Part shown: positions 1 through 8,913 of the stretch, in pieces | Position numbering within the stretch: the first letter of the stretch is position 1 | Layout of the letters: each line of letters begins with the position of its first letter | Source of the DNA: Hymenobacter nivis | GTDB taxonomy: Bacteria > Bacteroidota > Bacteroidia > Cytophagales > Hymenobacteraceae | Assembly (NCBI RefSeq): GCF_003149515.1 | Contig: NZ_CP029145.1 | Coordinates: 1,550,001 to 1,614,000 of the forward strand | Direction: 5' to 3' | Length of the DNA stretch: 64,000 nucleotides | Translations under genes and position numbers: made by a program | Notes under the pieces: generated by a model | Seen by the model: the letters and a program-made list of their open reading frames with translations, nothing else | Told to the model about the DNA's origin: nothing | The model's database searches: none

Positions 1-72
1 CAGATACGTCCCCGTGTAGTTGACCTGGCTGCTCACCAAAAACTGCCCGTACAGTTGTGCCGTCACTTTCAT
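1..72 (-). CDS. Transposase N-terminus (partial, runs off left edge)
   Basis: An ATG at 72 on the minus strand opens a 24-codon frame beginning MKVTAQLYGQFLVSSQVNYT that runs off the window. The opening resembles the N-terminus of DDE transposases common in Hymenobacter relatives (QFL-SSQ-NYT type), recalled rather than searched. The catalytic part lies outside, so the IS family cannot be settled. It is divergent from the RND adaptor starting at 200. Confidence 0.4.
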   Translation of the reverse strand, partial: MKVTAQLYGQFLVSSQVNYTGTYL

Positions 73-199
73 GGCTTTTCCTTTCAAGTTACACTTTTTG
101 CGTAAGTCCTAAGGTTAAAAGTTAAAGATCCACCGTGATTTCTAATTGGCTTAACCATTGATTTTCAACTACTAATCTTCATCTTATAACTCCTTTATT

Positions 200-1342
200 A
201 TGCCCTTTCCCGCTCCTTTGTTGCGTGCTTTGGCTGCGCTGGGCCTGGCGGCCACGGCGGCTCTGTTCGGCGGCTGCAACTCGACCGACGCCGCGCAGGG
301 CCAGGCCGCCGCCGAAGCAACCGCTGCACCGGCGCCGGCCGATGTGCGCTACGATGCCGTGCGCGTCACGGCCACCCAGCCGGCCCAAAGCCTTAGCCTG
401 CCCGGCGAGCTGGACAGCTACTTCCAGACCGACATCATGCCCCGCGTGAGCAGCTACGTGAAGGCCCTGCACGCCGACATTGGCGACCACGTGCGCCGGG
501 ACCAGGTGCTGGCCGAGCTGGACGCGCCCGAGCTAACGGCCGCCCTGAGCGAGGCCCGCTCCAAGCAGAGCGTGACCCAGGCCAGCTTCCAGGCCAGCCG
601 GGGCACCTACCGCCGCCTGCGCCAAACGGCCCGCACCGCCGGGGCCGTGTCGCCCCTCAGCCTCGACCAGGCCCGCACCCAGGCCACCAGCGACAGCCTG
701 AACGTGGTGGCCGCCCGCGCCCACTACCAGGCCGCCGCCCAAATGGCGGCCTACCTGCGCCTCACGGCTCCGATGGCCGGCGTCATCACCGAGCGCAACG
801 CTGCCCCCGGCGCGCTGGTGGGGCCCGGCGGCCAAAGCACCGTGCCCCTGTTCCGGCTCAAGCAGCTCAGCCGGCTACGCCTGCGCGTGGCCGTGCCCGA
901 AGCCTATGTGGGCGACATCCACCAGGGGGCCCCGGTGCAGTTCAATGTGCGCACCTTTCCGGGGCGCACGTTTGCGGGCAGTATTGACCGCGTGGCGGAC
1001 AACGTGACGCCCGGCACCCGCGCCGAAACGGTGGAAATCGACATCCCTAATCCCCAGGAGCAACTAAAACCCGGCATGTTTGCCTCAGCTACCATTCCCA
1101 TCAAATCTCCCAAAACCAGCCTCTACGTGCCCAAGTCGGCCGTGGTCAGCACCGCCGAGCGCACCTACGTCATCCGGGTAGTAGCCGGCAAAACCGAGCT
1201 GGTGGACGTGCAGAAAGGCGACGAAAACGCCGGTCAGGTGCAGGTGTTCGGGCCCCTGAAAGCCGGCGACGTAGTACTGAAAGCGGGTAACGAGGAAATC
1301 GTGGCCCAGCAACCGGTGCAAGTGGCACTGGTGGGCCGGTAG
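200..1342 (+). CDS. RND efflux periplasmic adaptor, lipoprotein
   Basis: 380-residue membrane-fusion protein of the HlyD/AcrA type, expected to bridge an inner-membrane RND pump and an outer-membrane channel. The N-terminus is a lipoprotein signal with lipobox LFGGC near residue 26. A barrel-sandwich half (SYVKALHADIGDHVRRDQVL) is followed by an alpha-hairpin rich in Ala, Arg and Gln (about 110-180), the second lipoyl half (LTAPMAGVITERN), then beta-barrel and membrane-proximal domains ending near VYVPKSAVV-type sequence. Usual length for the family. No pump or TolC-like gene follows; the next gene is a BON protein and the DNA before is a transposase, so either the operon lies elsewhere or this is an orphan. 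Substrate cannot be inferred. Confidence 0.88.
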   Translation: MPFPAPLLRALAALGLAATAALFGGCNSTDAAQGQAAAEATAAPAPADVRYDAVRVTATQPAQSLSLPGELDSYFQTDIMPRVSSYVKALHADIGDHVRRDQVLAELDAPELTAALSEARSKQSVTQASFQASRGTYRRLRQTARTAGAVSPLSLDQARTQATSDSLNVVAARAHYQAAAQMAAYLRLTAPMAGVITERNAAPGALVGPGGQSTVPLFRLKQLSRLRLRVAVPEAYVGDIHQGAPVQFNVRTFPGRTFAGSIDRVADNVTPGTRAETVEIDIPNPQEQLKPGMFASATIPIKSPKTSLYVPKSAVVSTAERTYVIRVVAGKTELVDVQKGDENAGQVQVFGPLKAGDVVLKAGNEEIVAQQPVQVALVGR

Positions 1343-1461
1343 GCACCCGCCCGGGCCCCGCATCCCGGGGGCTTCGCGGCAGAGCCCGCCCCGCTGATAC
1401 CAGCCAGTAGCTACTGCGCGCGCTGCCCTGCCAGCGCAGTTTTCAGGTCCGGGTACGGCCC

Positions 1462-1550
1462 GGTCGGCCGGCTTTTTCAGCCGGCCGACCAGCTGACTCG
1501 CCGCCAGTTGTTTTCCCTGATGAGAACCGGTCGGGCGGCTGAAAGAGCCT
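1462..1550. repeat. Inverted-repeat element downstream of RND adaptor
   Basis: A perfect 12-bp stem (GGTCGGCCGGCT, 1462-1473, with 1479-1490) sits inside a larger imperfect inverted repeat: 1471-1494 pairs with 1525-1548 at about 20 of 24 positions, spaced by about 30 bases. The first hairpin could end transcription of the adaptor gene although it lacks a long T-run. The design and the CCGACCAG / AACCGGTCGG edges recur at 9410-9525, suggesting a dispersed repeat family. The rest of 1343-1768 shows no gene. Confidence 0.55.
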
Positions 1551-1768
1551 GCGGCCCGGCAGCAGCCAGACTGTACCTGGATCCAAAAAATGCGCTAGTA
1601 TACTCATTACCAGATTTTCACAGCGAATAGGGAGAACCCATTTAACCGATGAGCATGACGTAAATCAGCCTTTTGGCTGACCCCCATCAGCGCGGGTGCT
1701 CCTGCCAGGGCGGAGCTTTGCTACCGTTCCACGCGGCCGGCCGGGGCCTCTCCTTTTCCCTCCCCACC

Positions 1769-2593
1769 ATGTTCCTCCCCACTGGGTTGCCCACCACAGA
1801 AGCGTACCTGGTCGCCGCAATCGGCCGCCTGGCCGCCGCTGCCTACGCTGCCGGGACCGGCCGCGCCGAGGCCCGCAGCCCACTGGCAGCCCACTGGAAT
1901 CCTGGCTACGCCCAGGCCCACCCGGATTTCCGTCCCCAGCCCGATATAACTGTGGCCCAGGCCGTTCGGGCGGCGCTGCGCGCCGAACCGTGCCTCGCCG
2001 CCCTGCTCCTCGCAGTGCAGGTGCGCGCCGGGGTGGCAACGCTGCTGGGCACGCTCAGCAACCTGCGCGCCCGGCAAGCCGCCGAGCAGGTTGCGCGCGC
2101 CGTAGCAGGTGTGCGGGAGATACATAACTTGCTGAAGGTCCGCAGCAATGAGCCCGACGCCACTATTCAGGCGCAGGTGCGGGCAGCCCTGCTGCACGAC
2201 CCCTACGTACACCGCTGCCGCTTTGCGGTACAGGTGGCCAACGGGTGCGTGCAGCTGTCGGGGGTGGTGGTGGACTGCTTCGACCGGGAGCGGGCGGCCG
2301 ACGTGGCCGCTGGCATCAACGGGGTGGTTGAGGTGATAAACCACGTGCACCTGGCGGGGGCCCCCACCCAGGGCCCGCCCCGCGGCGAGGCCTGGGATGC
2401 CCAGCTGGCCCAGCACCTGCACCCCTACCGGCCGGCCTTGTTCCACAACCAGCTGATTGGCCCAGGCGTGTGGGCCGGCCGCGTCGCGCTCAGCGGCGCC
2501 GTGGAGCCGTGGCTGGCCCGCCAGCAGGCCGGGCGCGGGGCCAACCTCGACGGCGCCACGGACGTGAACAACCACTTGCTTATCAGCGCTTGA
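1769..2593 (+). CDS. Triple BON-domain protein
   Basis: 274 residues starting at MFLPTGLPTTEAY; a longer frame from 1673 is possible but its extra 32 residues look non-coding. Three BON-like repeats are visible at about residues 60-124 (DITVAQAVRAAL), 131-195 (ATIQAQVRAALLHDP, VQLSGVVVDCFDRERA) and a weaker one at 209-272. BON domains bind phospholipid surfaces or small ligands in osmotic and envelope stress proteins such as OsmY. There is no clear signal peptide, so a cytoplasmic stress-related role is possible. Its TGA overlaps the ATG of the following broken membrane gene, implying translational coupling. Confidence 0.75.
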   Translation: MFLPTGLPTTEAYLVAAIGRLAAAAYAAGTGRAEARSPLAAHWNPGYAQAHPDFRPQPDITVAQAVRAALRAEPCLAALLLAVQVRAGVATLLGTLSNLRARQAAEQVARAVAGVREIHNLLKVRSNEPDATIQAQVRAALLHDPYVHRCRFAVQVANGCVQLSGVVVDCFDRERAADVAAGINGVVEVINHVHLAGAPTQGPPRGEAWDAQLAQHLHPYRPALFHNQLIGPGVWAGRVALSGAVEPWLARQQAGRGANLDGATDVNNHLLISA

Positions 2594-2975
2594 TGGGTAC
2601 TGCACCGGCCCCAACGCACTTCGCCGGGGCCCCCACGGGCTTCACGGCCCAGCACCGCACCCTGGGCCGGGCGGCGGCCTGGGCGGTGTTTGGCTTGGGC
2701 GTGGCCTACGCGGCTGTTACAGGGCTTGGCATGTATGGGCTTCGGTCGCCGGCTGACCCAATCGGCGAGCCCTTCTTTTCCCTTATGGAGCTGCTCATCG
2801 TGCTCATGGTGCCGCCGCTGGTGGTCAGCCTGGTGGCGGTGCAGGCCTCGCCCGCCCGGCCAGGAAAAGATACAGCGCGGCGGCCCTGGCGTTTATGCTC
2901 GTGCTGGCCGGCATCACGTCCAGCGTCCACTTCGTCATCCTGGCGGTGGGCGGGCCGCTGGCGGCAGCTGTATAA
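2593..2975 (+). pseudogene. Small membrane protein, frameshifted
   Basis: Starts with an ATG overlapping the BON gene stop. The first frame gives AAAWAVFGLGVAYAAVTGLG and FSLMELLIVLMVPPLVVSLV, two or three membrane helices, until about 2860. A frame change near 2865-2875 is then needed to continue as KRYSAAALAFMLVLAGITSS and VHFVILAVGGPL before TAA at 2973. Together the two frames form one hydrophobic protein of about 125 residues, possibly also cut short at the C-terminus. Family not named. The hydrophobic pattern continuing across frames is the main evidence for decay rather than two genes. Confidence 0.6.
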
Positions 2976-3176
2976 AAAACCTGGCGCTAAGTATTGAGCC
3001 TTAGCGGGAGACTTCGAGCAGCCCTTAGCTGACAGCTATTAGCTTTCTTATTGATGATTAGATTATTGCATCGGAATTAATGTATGATTAATTCAGGCCA
3101 GGAGGCACCTACCCCCCCCCAACCAAGCCGTAGCCGCTGCTCCAACCCCTATTTCCTCCCCTCAACCAACGCGGCT

Positions 3177-4153
3177 ATGAACCAGAAACTCGCGTGGCCG
3201 CTGGCCGCGGCCGCCCTGGCCTTGCCCGTGCTGGGCACCTTGCTGGGCCGGGCCCTGGCCGCCCGCCAGCTACGCCGCGACGTGGGGTGGCTGTTTGCCC
3301 AAGCCACCGGTGCTGCGCCCCAGATTTTTTGCGGGGTGCAACCGGCCGGGCTGCCCGCGCCGGTGCAGCGCTATTTCCGCCGCGTGCTGCCCGAGGGCCA
3401 GCCCTACCTGCGCGGCCTGCGCTGGCGCCACACCGGGCAGTTCAAAACCGATTTGAAAAAAGACTGGGTGGCCATTACCGGCGAGCAGTACGTGACGGCC
3501 GACCCGCCCGGCTTCATCTGGCAGGGTTCCACGCGCTGGTTCACGGCCCGCGACGAATACATGGCCGGCCGCGGGGCCCTCACGGTGCGCCTGTTGGGGG
3601 CCCTGGCCATTGTGCAGGGCCACGGCCCCCACTACGACCAGGGCGAGCTGCTGCGCTGGCTGAGCGAGAGCGTCCTGCTGCCCACCGCGCTGCTGCCCGG
3701 CAGGTGGCTCCGCTGGCAGGCAGTGGACGCGCATTCGGCCCGCCTACTGTTCACCTACCGGGGCGAGGAGCTGGCCTGCCTCGTGCGCTTCAACGACGAC
3801 GACGAGCTGGTGCAGTGCGAAACCCAGCGCTACTTCGGCGACGATGCCTTGCGACCGTGGGTGGTGCGCTGCGCCCACTACCAGGAATGGCACGGCGTGC
3901 GCATCCCCACTGTGCTGGAAGCCAACTGGCTACTAAGTAGTCGCGCAAAAGTAACCGTAGCAAAAAAGGCGGTCATGCTGAGCGCAGTCGAAGCATCTCT
4001 ACCGCAACAGTAATTATTTACTTACGAGGTAGAGATGCTTCGACTGCGCTCAGTATGACGTTCAATTCAATACGCTTACTTATGCGTGAGTACTTAGACG
4101 GTTACTTGCAGCCCTACGCCCGCTTCACTATGCGCGCGCTGGCCTACGACTAG
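3177..4153 (+). pseudogene. DUF6544-type membrane-anchored protein, split by MITE-like insert
   Basis: The ATG at 3177 opens MNQKLAWPLAAAALALPVLG, a membrane anchor, followed by a soluble domain with GLPAPVQRYFRRVLPEGQ and DLKKDWVAITGEQYV, typical of the DUF6544/DUF6920 family of unknown function. The frame reads to VLEANWL at about 3932, where an inverted-repeat insert begins. After the insert, DGYLQPYARFTMRALAYD and TAG at 4151-4153 provide the missing C-terminus in the expected frame. Without the insert the gene would be about 270 codons and intact. As it stands the protein would end with about 20 foreign residues encoded by the insert, losing its last strand. Family recalled from motifs. 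Confidence 0.7.
3933..4096. mobile_element. MITE-like insert with terminal inverted repeats in DUF6544 gene
   Basis: About 165 bp. The left end CTAAGTAGTCGCGCAAAAG and the reverse complement of the right end CTAAGTACTCACGCATAAG match at about 22 of 27 positions. Inside sits a second inverted repeat, 3970-4003 with 4028-4060, of the GTCATGCTGAGC palindrome family. TA flanks both sides (3931-3932 and 4095-4096), compatible with TA target duplication, though the exact border is ambiguous by 1-2 bases. It encodes no protein. Removing it with one TA restores the host reading frame. Confidence 0.65.
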
Positions 4154-4201
4154 CTGCGGCCGTTTTAAGCCTACCCATTTCTTCCTACCAGGGCCCCGGC
4201 G

Positions 4202-5121
4202 CTACGCCATGTTCCGGCTCACCTTGCCGTTATGGACGAACCACTCGACCGGGCGGCGCTCGGCCGTGGGCTCGGGGTAGTCATCCAGGTAGCCGCAGCG
4301 TAGCAGGAACTGGGTGGGCTCGGCCAGACCCAGGGCACCGTTGGCTTGCTGGGCGAAGGGCGCTTCCTCCAGTACCTGCGTCATGGGATGCAAGGCGATG
4401 CCGCGGCCCCACACCTGCACCCAGAAGCGCTGCACCCGCCGGCCGGTATCGAGCAGTATGGGGGTGGCACGGTCGGGGCTGGTGAGCATCAGCCAGCCCC
4501 CCGACTGGCCCACCTGCTCGGCTACCTTGGCCAGGCCAGCTTCCCGGAAGCTCGGTTTCAGTACCGTGGCCGGGGTGTAAAAATGCTACATCCACCACCC
4601 GGCTACCCCCCCGACTTCCATGCTGGCGGGCGTGAGGCCGTCGCGGTGCCGGGCGGCTTCCTGGCCCGAAAACCGAACCCAGCGTTAGCTCCTACTCGGC
4701 CGCGTCGCGGTAAGTTTGCTGGTGATTAGCGGCCAGGGTTTGGGGGTCCAGCCACTGGCCCTGGGGCGAGTCGCGGCGGAAGAAGTGGTAGCCGGGCTCG
4801 CCGGCAGTCAGGGCGCGCACGTCAGCCGGGGCCAGCGGCTGGTTGCGGTAGCCGGTGCGCACCGTGCGGCGGCGCAGCAGGCCCGCAATGTCGACGGCGG
4901 GCAGGCCGGCGGCCTTGGCCAGGGCCACATCCATTACACTGTCCGCCTGGTTATTGTCGGCCAGTAGCTGCCAGTGGCAGGCGTAGCCGAGGTGGGCGGC
5001 GGCGGCTTCCAGGTTTTGCAGGAAGGCCCCGAGGGACAAGATGGTTTCGCGCTGGGTGGGGTCCACGGCCAGCAGCCAGCGGGTGCGGTCGTTGCCGATG
5101 GTCCACTGGAAGGGCGCGCGG
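4202..5121 (-). pseudogene. Nitroreductase-family (Acg-like) gene remnant
   Basis: On the minus strand APFQWTIGNDRTRWLLAVDP and LSLGAFLQNLEAAAAHLGYA read from about 5121, fitting an FMN-dependent nitroreductase-like protein. The frame stops with TAG near 4692, but the next frame continues WVRFSGQEAARHRDGLTPAS, meets an internal TAG near 4586, then HFYTPATVLKPSFREAGLAK and GGWLMLTSPDRATPILLDTG to the stop near 4202. So there is a frameshift at about 4690, one nonsense codon, and loss of the N-terminus, where the sequence switches abruptly to a P-type ATPase tail on the other strand. Not expected to make functional enzyme. Confidence 0.6.
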
Positions 5122-5125
5122 AGCC

Positions 5126-5338
5126 TTTTACTGCGCCCGGCCGGGCCGGTGGCTAGGCCCTACCGGCTTCGTCGCGCTGGGCCTGCTGGCGCTGCCACTT
5201 ACGCCCCTGGCCCGCGTATTTGGCTTCGTGTCGCTACCCCTGGTGCTGTACGGGGCCGTGCTGGGCATCGTGGGGGCCTACGTCGCGGCGGCGGAGCTGC
5301 TGAAGCGCTGGTTTTACCGGCGCTACATGAACCAGTAG
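5126..5338 (+). pseudogene. C-terminal remnant of a Mg2+/cation P-type ATPase
   Basis: The frame ending at TAG 5336-5338 reads TGFVALGLLALPLTPLARVF, then GFVSLPLVLYGAVLGIVGAY and ELLKRWFYRRYMNQ. Two hydrophobic helices and a terminal KRWFYRR tail match the last two membrane helices of MgtA-type ATPases (Cation_ATPase_C). There is no start codon or catalytic domain; the upstream junction is with the reversed nitroreductase remnant. This is a deletion scar, not a gene. Confidence 0.55.
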
Positions 5339-5350
5339 CCCACGGTGGGC

Positions 5351-6403
5351 TTACCAGCGCGCCCGGCGCAGCTTCTCCGGTTCCAGTATCCGGATGTTCT
5401 TGGGCGTCAGCTCAATCAAGCCGTTCTGGTTAAACTCGCTCAGGGTGCGAATCAAGGATTCGGGGGCGGTGCCCACCATGGCCGCCATGTCGTCGCGGGT
5501 GAGCTGGATGGTGGCGTCCGGGTCGTCAGCCGTGGGCGCGTAGAGGCGCAGCAGCGTATCGGCCACGCGCCGGCGGATGGAGCTGTAGGCCATCGCCAGC
5601 AGCTGCTGCTCGCGCTCGCCCACGCGGCCCGCCAGCAGGTGAATAAACTGCTGGCTGACCGCCGGATTACGCAGCAGCAGCTGCGAAAAATCGTCTTGCG
5701 GAATGTACACCAGCTCCGAATCATCGACGGCCACGGCCGAGTCGGTGTGCGGGGTGTTGCCCAGCAGGGCCAGGTAGCCAAAAAACTCGCCGGGGCCATA
5801 GAAGCCGGTAATCAGCTCCTTACCAGCCTCGGTGGTTTTCACGGTTTTGATGCGGCCGGCCTGCACGAAATACACCCGCGTGGGCTCGTCGCCTTCCAAG
5901 TACACGTCCTGCTTGCGGCGCACCGGGTGCGCGCGGCGGTCGGCCGAGAGGCCAGCCAGGTTGCCCACGGCGCGGGCATCGTCCAGAAACTCATCCAGGC
6001 CCCCGGCCTTCAGGTCGTAGTCGGGCTTGAGGTGCTGAAAGCGGTCGAGGCGGCCGCTTACGGCGTTCAGCAGCTCGTTCTCGCTAAAGGGCTTGGTGAG
6101 GTAATCGTCGGCGCCCATCTCCATGCCGCGGCGCTGGTCGGCACGCTCAGTTTTGGCGGTGAGGAAGATAAACGGCACGCCCGCCAGCTGCGGGTTCTGG
6201 TTGAAGATGTGCAGCACGCCGAAGCCGTCGAGCACCGGCATCATAATATCGCAGATGACGAGGTCGGGCCGGGCGGCCAGAGCGTTTTCGATGCCGATTT
6301 TACCGTTTTCGGCGGTGTGCACAGTGTAGCCGGTCAGGGCGAGCAGCTCGGCCGTATTTTCCCGGATGAAGGCATCGTCCTCAATCAGCAGAATCGTTTT
6401 CAT
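5351..6403 (-). CDS. Response regulator: receiver fused to Crp/Fnr-type regulator
   Basis: 350 residues from MKTILLIEDDAFIRENTAEL. The receiver domain (1-120) has the acidic pair D9-D10, phospho-acceptor D52 in VICDIMMP, the Thr of FLTAKT and the Lys of YLTKPF. A cyclic-nucleotide-binding-type beta-barrel follows (about 150-265; GRIKTVKTTEAGKELITGFY, GEFFGYLALLGN), then a Crp-type winged helix (RRRVADTLLRLY, LTRDDMAAMVGTAPESLIRT). It likely couples phosphorylation by the neighbouring kinase to DNA binding. The start overlaps the kinase 3' end by 23 bases (6381-6403), showing co-expression. A longer upstream start is unlikely because it would lie deep in the kinase gene. Whether the barrel binds a nucleotide is not determinable by eye. 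Confidence 0.88.
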   Translation of the reverse strand: MKTILLIEDDAFIRENTAELLALTGYTVHTAENGKIGIENALAARPDLVICDIMMPVLDGFGVLHIFNQNPQLAGVPFIFLTAKTERADQRRGMEMGADDYLTKPFSENELLNAVSGRLDRFQHLKPDYDLKAGGLDEFLDDARAVGNLAGLSADRRAHPVRRKQDVYLEGDEPTRVYFVQAGRIKTVKTTEAGKELITGFYGPGEFFGYLALLGNTPHTDSAVAVDDSELVYIPQDDFSQLLLRNPAVSQQFIHLLAGRVGEREQQLLAMAYSSIRRRVADTLLRLYAPTADDPDATIQLTRDDMAAMVGTAPESLIRTLSEFNQNGLIELTPKNIRILEPEKLRRARW

Positions 6404-7991
6404 AGGGAACGGTGATGGTGACGGTGGTGCCCTGGCCCAGGGTGCTGCGCAGGGCAATGGTGCCCCGCAGCAGCTCCAGGTAGCTGGCAATAATGTAAAG
6501 ACCTAGCCCGGTGCCGGGCACGGTACTGACACTGCGGGCCCGGAAAAACCGCTCGAACAGGTGTGCCTGGTCTTCTTTGGAAATCCCCACACCCTGGTCT
6601 TCCACACTCAGCACCAATTGGTTGGCCTGGCAGCTGGCCCGCACTGTAACGACTGAGTTTTCGCCCGAATACTTGAGGGCGTTGGAGAGCAGGTTGACCA
6701 CAATTTTGCGCAGCAGCGACGAATCGAGGTGCACCGGGTCGGGGCATTCCACCAGCCGCACAATAGTTTGGCCGGGCTTGCGCAGGCTTTGCACGTCGGC
6801 CAGGGTTTCGGTGAGCAGCGTGGCCAGGTCGAAGGTGGTGGCCCGCGTCTCCATGGTGCCTTCCTCGATGCGGCCCACCGAGAGAAACTCTTCCAGGATG
6901 GTGTTAAGGTGGTTAACCGAGGTTTCAATACGCTTCAGGTGGCGCACGCGCTGGGCCTGCTGGTCGCCGCCGGGGTACTTGCCAATGAGCGTGGCCGAAG
7001 TGAGCACGGCCGTGAGCGGCGTACGAAACTCGTGCGAGGCGATGCTCACGAAGCGTGATTTCAGCTCGCCCAGCTCGCGCTCAGCGGTCAGGGCCAGGGC
7101 CAGCTCCTGACCGCGCTTTTCGAGGTCGGCCAGGGTGCTGAGTAGGGCGTGGGTGCGGTCGGCCACCTTCTGCTCCAGTTCGGCGTTGAGGCGGGCAATT
7201 TGCTGGTGCTGGGCAATTAATTCCTGCTCGGCCGCTTGCTTGAGGCTGATGTCGAGCATGTAGGCCACCACGTACAGCTCCTCGTCGAGGTAGAAGTAGC
7301 TCAGGCTGACTTCTACCGGAAACACCGAGCCATTCTGGCGCTGGCCTTGCAGCACGCGGCGCACGCCCGCGCTGTGCACCTCCGGGCGCTGGTTGAACGT
7401 TTCGCGCAGCAGCTCGTGCTGGTAGCCGGCGGCACCGGGCACCAGCACCTCGATGCGCTGGCCCAGCAGCGCGGGCAGGGTGTAGCCAAACAGCTGCCCG
7501 GCCAACTCATTGGCCGACACCATAATGCCGGCTTTATTGCAGACGATGATGCCGATGGTAGCATTGGCAAACACCGCCTCGAAGCGGCGCACGCTGTGGG
7601 CCAGGTCCCGCTCGGCCCGTTGCAACGGGCTTTGCTCCGTGAGGCACACGAGGAGCGTGGCGCGGTCCTCGGCTTCAAAATACGTGAGCCGCATGTAGGC
7701 CAGAAACGGCTCGCCGATGTGGCGGCGAATGGTCGTTTCCTGCTCGTGGTGGCCTTCGCGCTGCGTGAGCTCGCACAGGCCCCGCCACTCAGCGACCGTC
7801 CAGGGCGGCGTACGCAGCGAGTGGTCGGGGTCGGTGAGAAAGGCTTCTTCCGAGGCGTAGCCCAGCAGCTGCACGGCCACGGGGTTTACCTGCGTAAACC
7901 AGCCTGTTTCAACATCATAAATACCCACAAACTCGCGGGAGTGCGTGTAGAGCAGGTTGGAGAGAGTGATGGTGTAGGAAACCGGAAGCAT
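6381..7991 (-). CDS. PAS-domain sensor histidine kinase
   Basis: 536 residues without a signal peptide or membrane helix, so a cytoplasmic sensor. The first PAS is at about 12-125 (SREFVGIYDVETGWFTQVNP) and the second at about 135-255 (FEAVFANATIGIIVCNKAGI). A coiled coil (about 255-305) leads to HisKA with H320 in SHEFRTPLTAVLT. The ATPase domain has the N box KIVVNLLSNALKYSG, G1 VEDQGVGISKED and G2 GTGLGLYIIASYL. It is the upstream gene of a two-gene unit with the overlapping REC-Crp regulator, its presumed partner. Signal unknown; PAS cofactors cannot be read from sequence. Confidence 0.9.
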   Translation of the reverse strand: MLPVSYTITLSNLLYTHSREFVGIYDVETGWFTQVNPVAVQLLGYASEEAFLTDPDHSLRTPPWTVAEWRGLCELTQREGHHEQETTIRRHIGEPFLAYMRLTYFEAEDRATLLVCLTEQSPLQRAERDLAHSVRRFEAVFANATIGIIVCNKAGIMVSANELAGQLFGYTLPALLGQRIEVLVPGAAGYQHELLRETFNQRPEVHSAGVRRVLQGQRQNGSVFPVEVSLSYFYLDEELYVVAYMLDISLKQAAEQELIAQHQQIARLNAELEQKVADRTHALLSTLADLEKRGQELALALTAERELGELKSRFVSIASHEFRTPLTAVLTSATLIGKYPGGDQQAQRVRHLKRIETSVNHLNTILEEFLSVGRIEEGTMETRATTFDLATLLTETLADVQSLRKPGQTIVRLVECPDPVHLDSSLLRKIVVNLLSNALKYSGENSVVTVRASCQANQLVLSVEDQGVGISKEDQAHLFERFFRARSVSTVPGTGLGLYIIASYLELLRGTIALRSTLGQGTTVTITVPYENDSAD

Positions 7992-8350
7992 GGGCGGGCG
8001 CGAAAAAAACGGGGTTCTGGGCTAAGCCTCGCTCGAATCAAAGGTCGGCGGTAAGCGGGGCCCTTCTCATGACGAACGTCAGGTATTTACCCGACAACTG
8101 TCATAGCAGTACCCCAGACGGTCCGATAGTTTTGCGACACCTGCTAATTGAAATTGGCAAGGCCGTTCCTATAAGCGCCACTGCGCTGGCCGGGTAGACG
8201 CTTGGGGCTTTGGCTTCTGACAACTGCCCCCCAGTCCCTGCGGCAAACTAGATAGCACTATTGTATTACCCTTATCTCAAATTAACATGACACGTATTAA
8301 CTATCTAAGCAAGTATTCTCTTACTTGCGGGCACGGTAAGGCACTACATT

Positions 8351-8358
8351 TACCTTTG
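8351..8358 (+). promoter_or_regulatory. Bacteroidota-type -7 box upstream of thioredoxin-like gene
   Basis: TACCTTTG fits the TAnnTTTG consensus for the Bacteroidota primary sigma factor and lies 33 bases before the ATG at 8392. A TTG at 8325-8327 could be the upstream element. It supports the 8392 start over an in-frame ATG at 8287. Another match, TAGTTTTG at 8127-8134, has no gene close downstream. Confidence 0.4.
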
Positions 8359-8391
8359 TTCTTTTTTCCTATTGCCAGCCAGTTGCTTGCC

Positions 8392-8727
8392 ATGTCCAAT
8401 CCTGTGTCCGCCCCAACCTCTGCTCTGGCCGCCGATGCGGCCGTGCTGCTGGTGCTGCTGCCAACGGTAGGCACGGCCCTGCAAGTGCGGGCGGCCACGC
8501 TGGCGGCCCTCCAAGTATTGCAGCAGCGGCTGGGGAGCGCTATCCGGGTACTGTCGGTGGACGATACCAGCCATCCGGTCGTGGTGCACAGCTTCCGGGC
8601 AACCACCTTGCCGGCCTTCGTGCTGATGCGGCAGGGCGTGGAGCTGTGGCGGCAGCAGGGCCTACCCGAGGGCGAGTTCATCGTGCCCCAGTTGCTGGCC
8701 CGGCTTGCCGAAGTCCCCGCCAATTAG
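8392..8727 (+). CDS. Thioredoxin-fold protein lacking CXXC
   Basis: 111 residues from MSNPVSAPTSALAADAAVLL. The pattern hydrophobic strand, helix (LQVRAATLAALQVLQQRLG), strand (IRVLSVDDTSHPVVVHSF), then TTLPAFVLMRQGVELWRQQG with a cis-Pro-like LP matches the thioredoxin fold. There is no Cys-X-X-Cys, so it cannot act as a classical disulfide reductase; a binding or structural role is more likely. The start is supported by a promoter-like box 33 bases upstream. Confidence 0.7.
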   Translation: MSNPVSAPTSALAADAAVLLVLLPTVGTALQVRAATLAALQVLQQRLGSAIRVLSVDDTSHPVVVHSFRATTLPAFVLMRQGVELWRQQGLPEGEFIVPQLLARLAEVPAN

Positions 8728-8913
8728 CTGGCCGGCCGAGGCTGGCGGGTGTTGAGGCTGGCGGGTATTGAGGCTAGCGGGTATTTTAATACGTTTGAAT
8801 TGGGTTGATTATCAAAAAATACGCGTAACTTCACTGCCCTTATAATGGTAAGCGCCGCGTTAGCCAGGAATAGTCTTCTTCATCGGCGGGCTCGTATCTA
8901 AATTACTGACACC

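Noticed and set aside
3110..3120. C9 tract upstream of the DUF6544 gene as a phase-variation site
   Set aside because: It is about 60 bases before the start, without a partner tract, and the gene is already disrupted.
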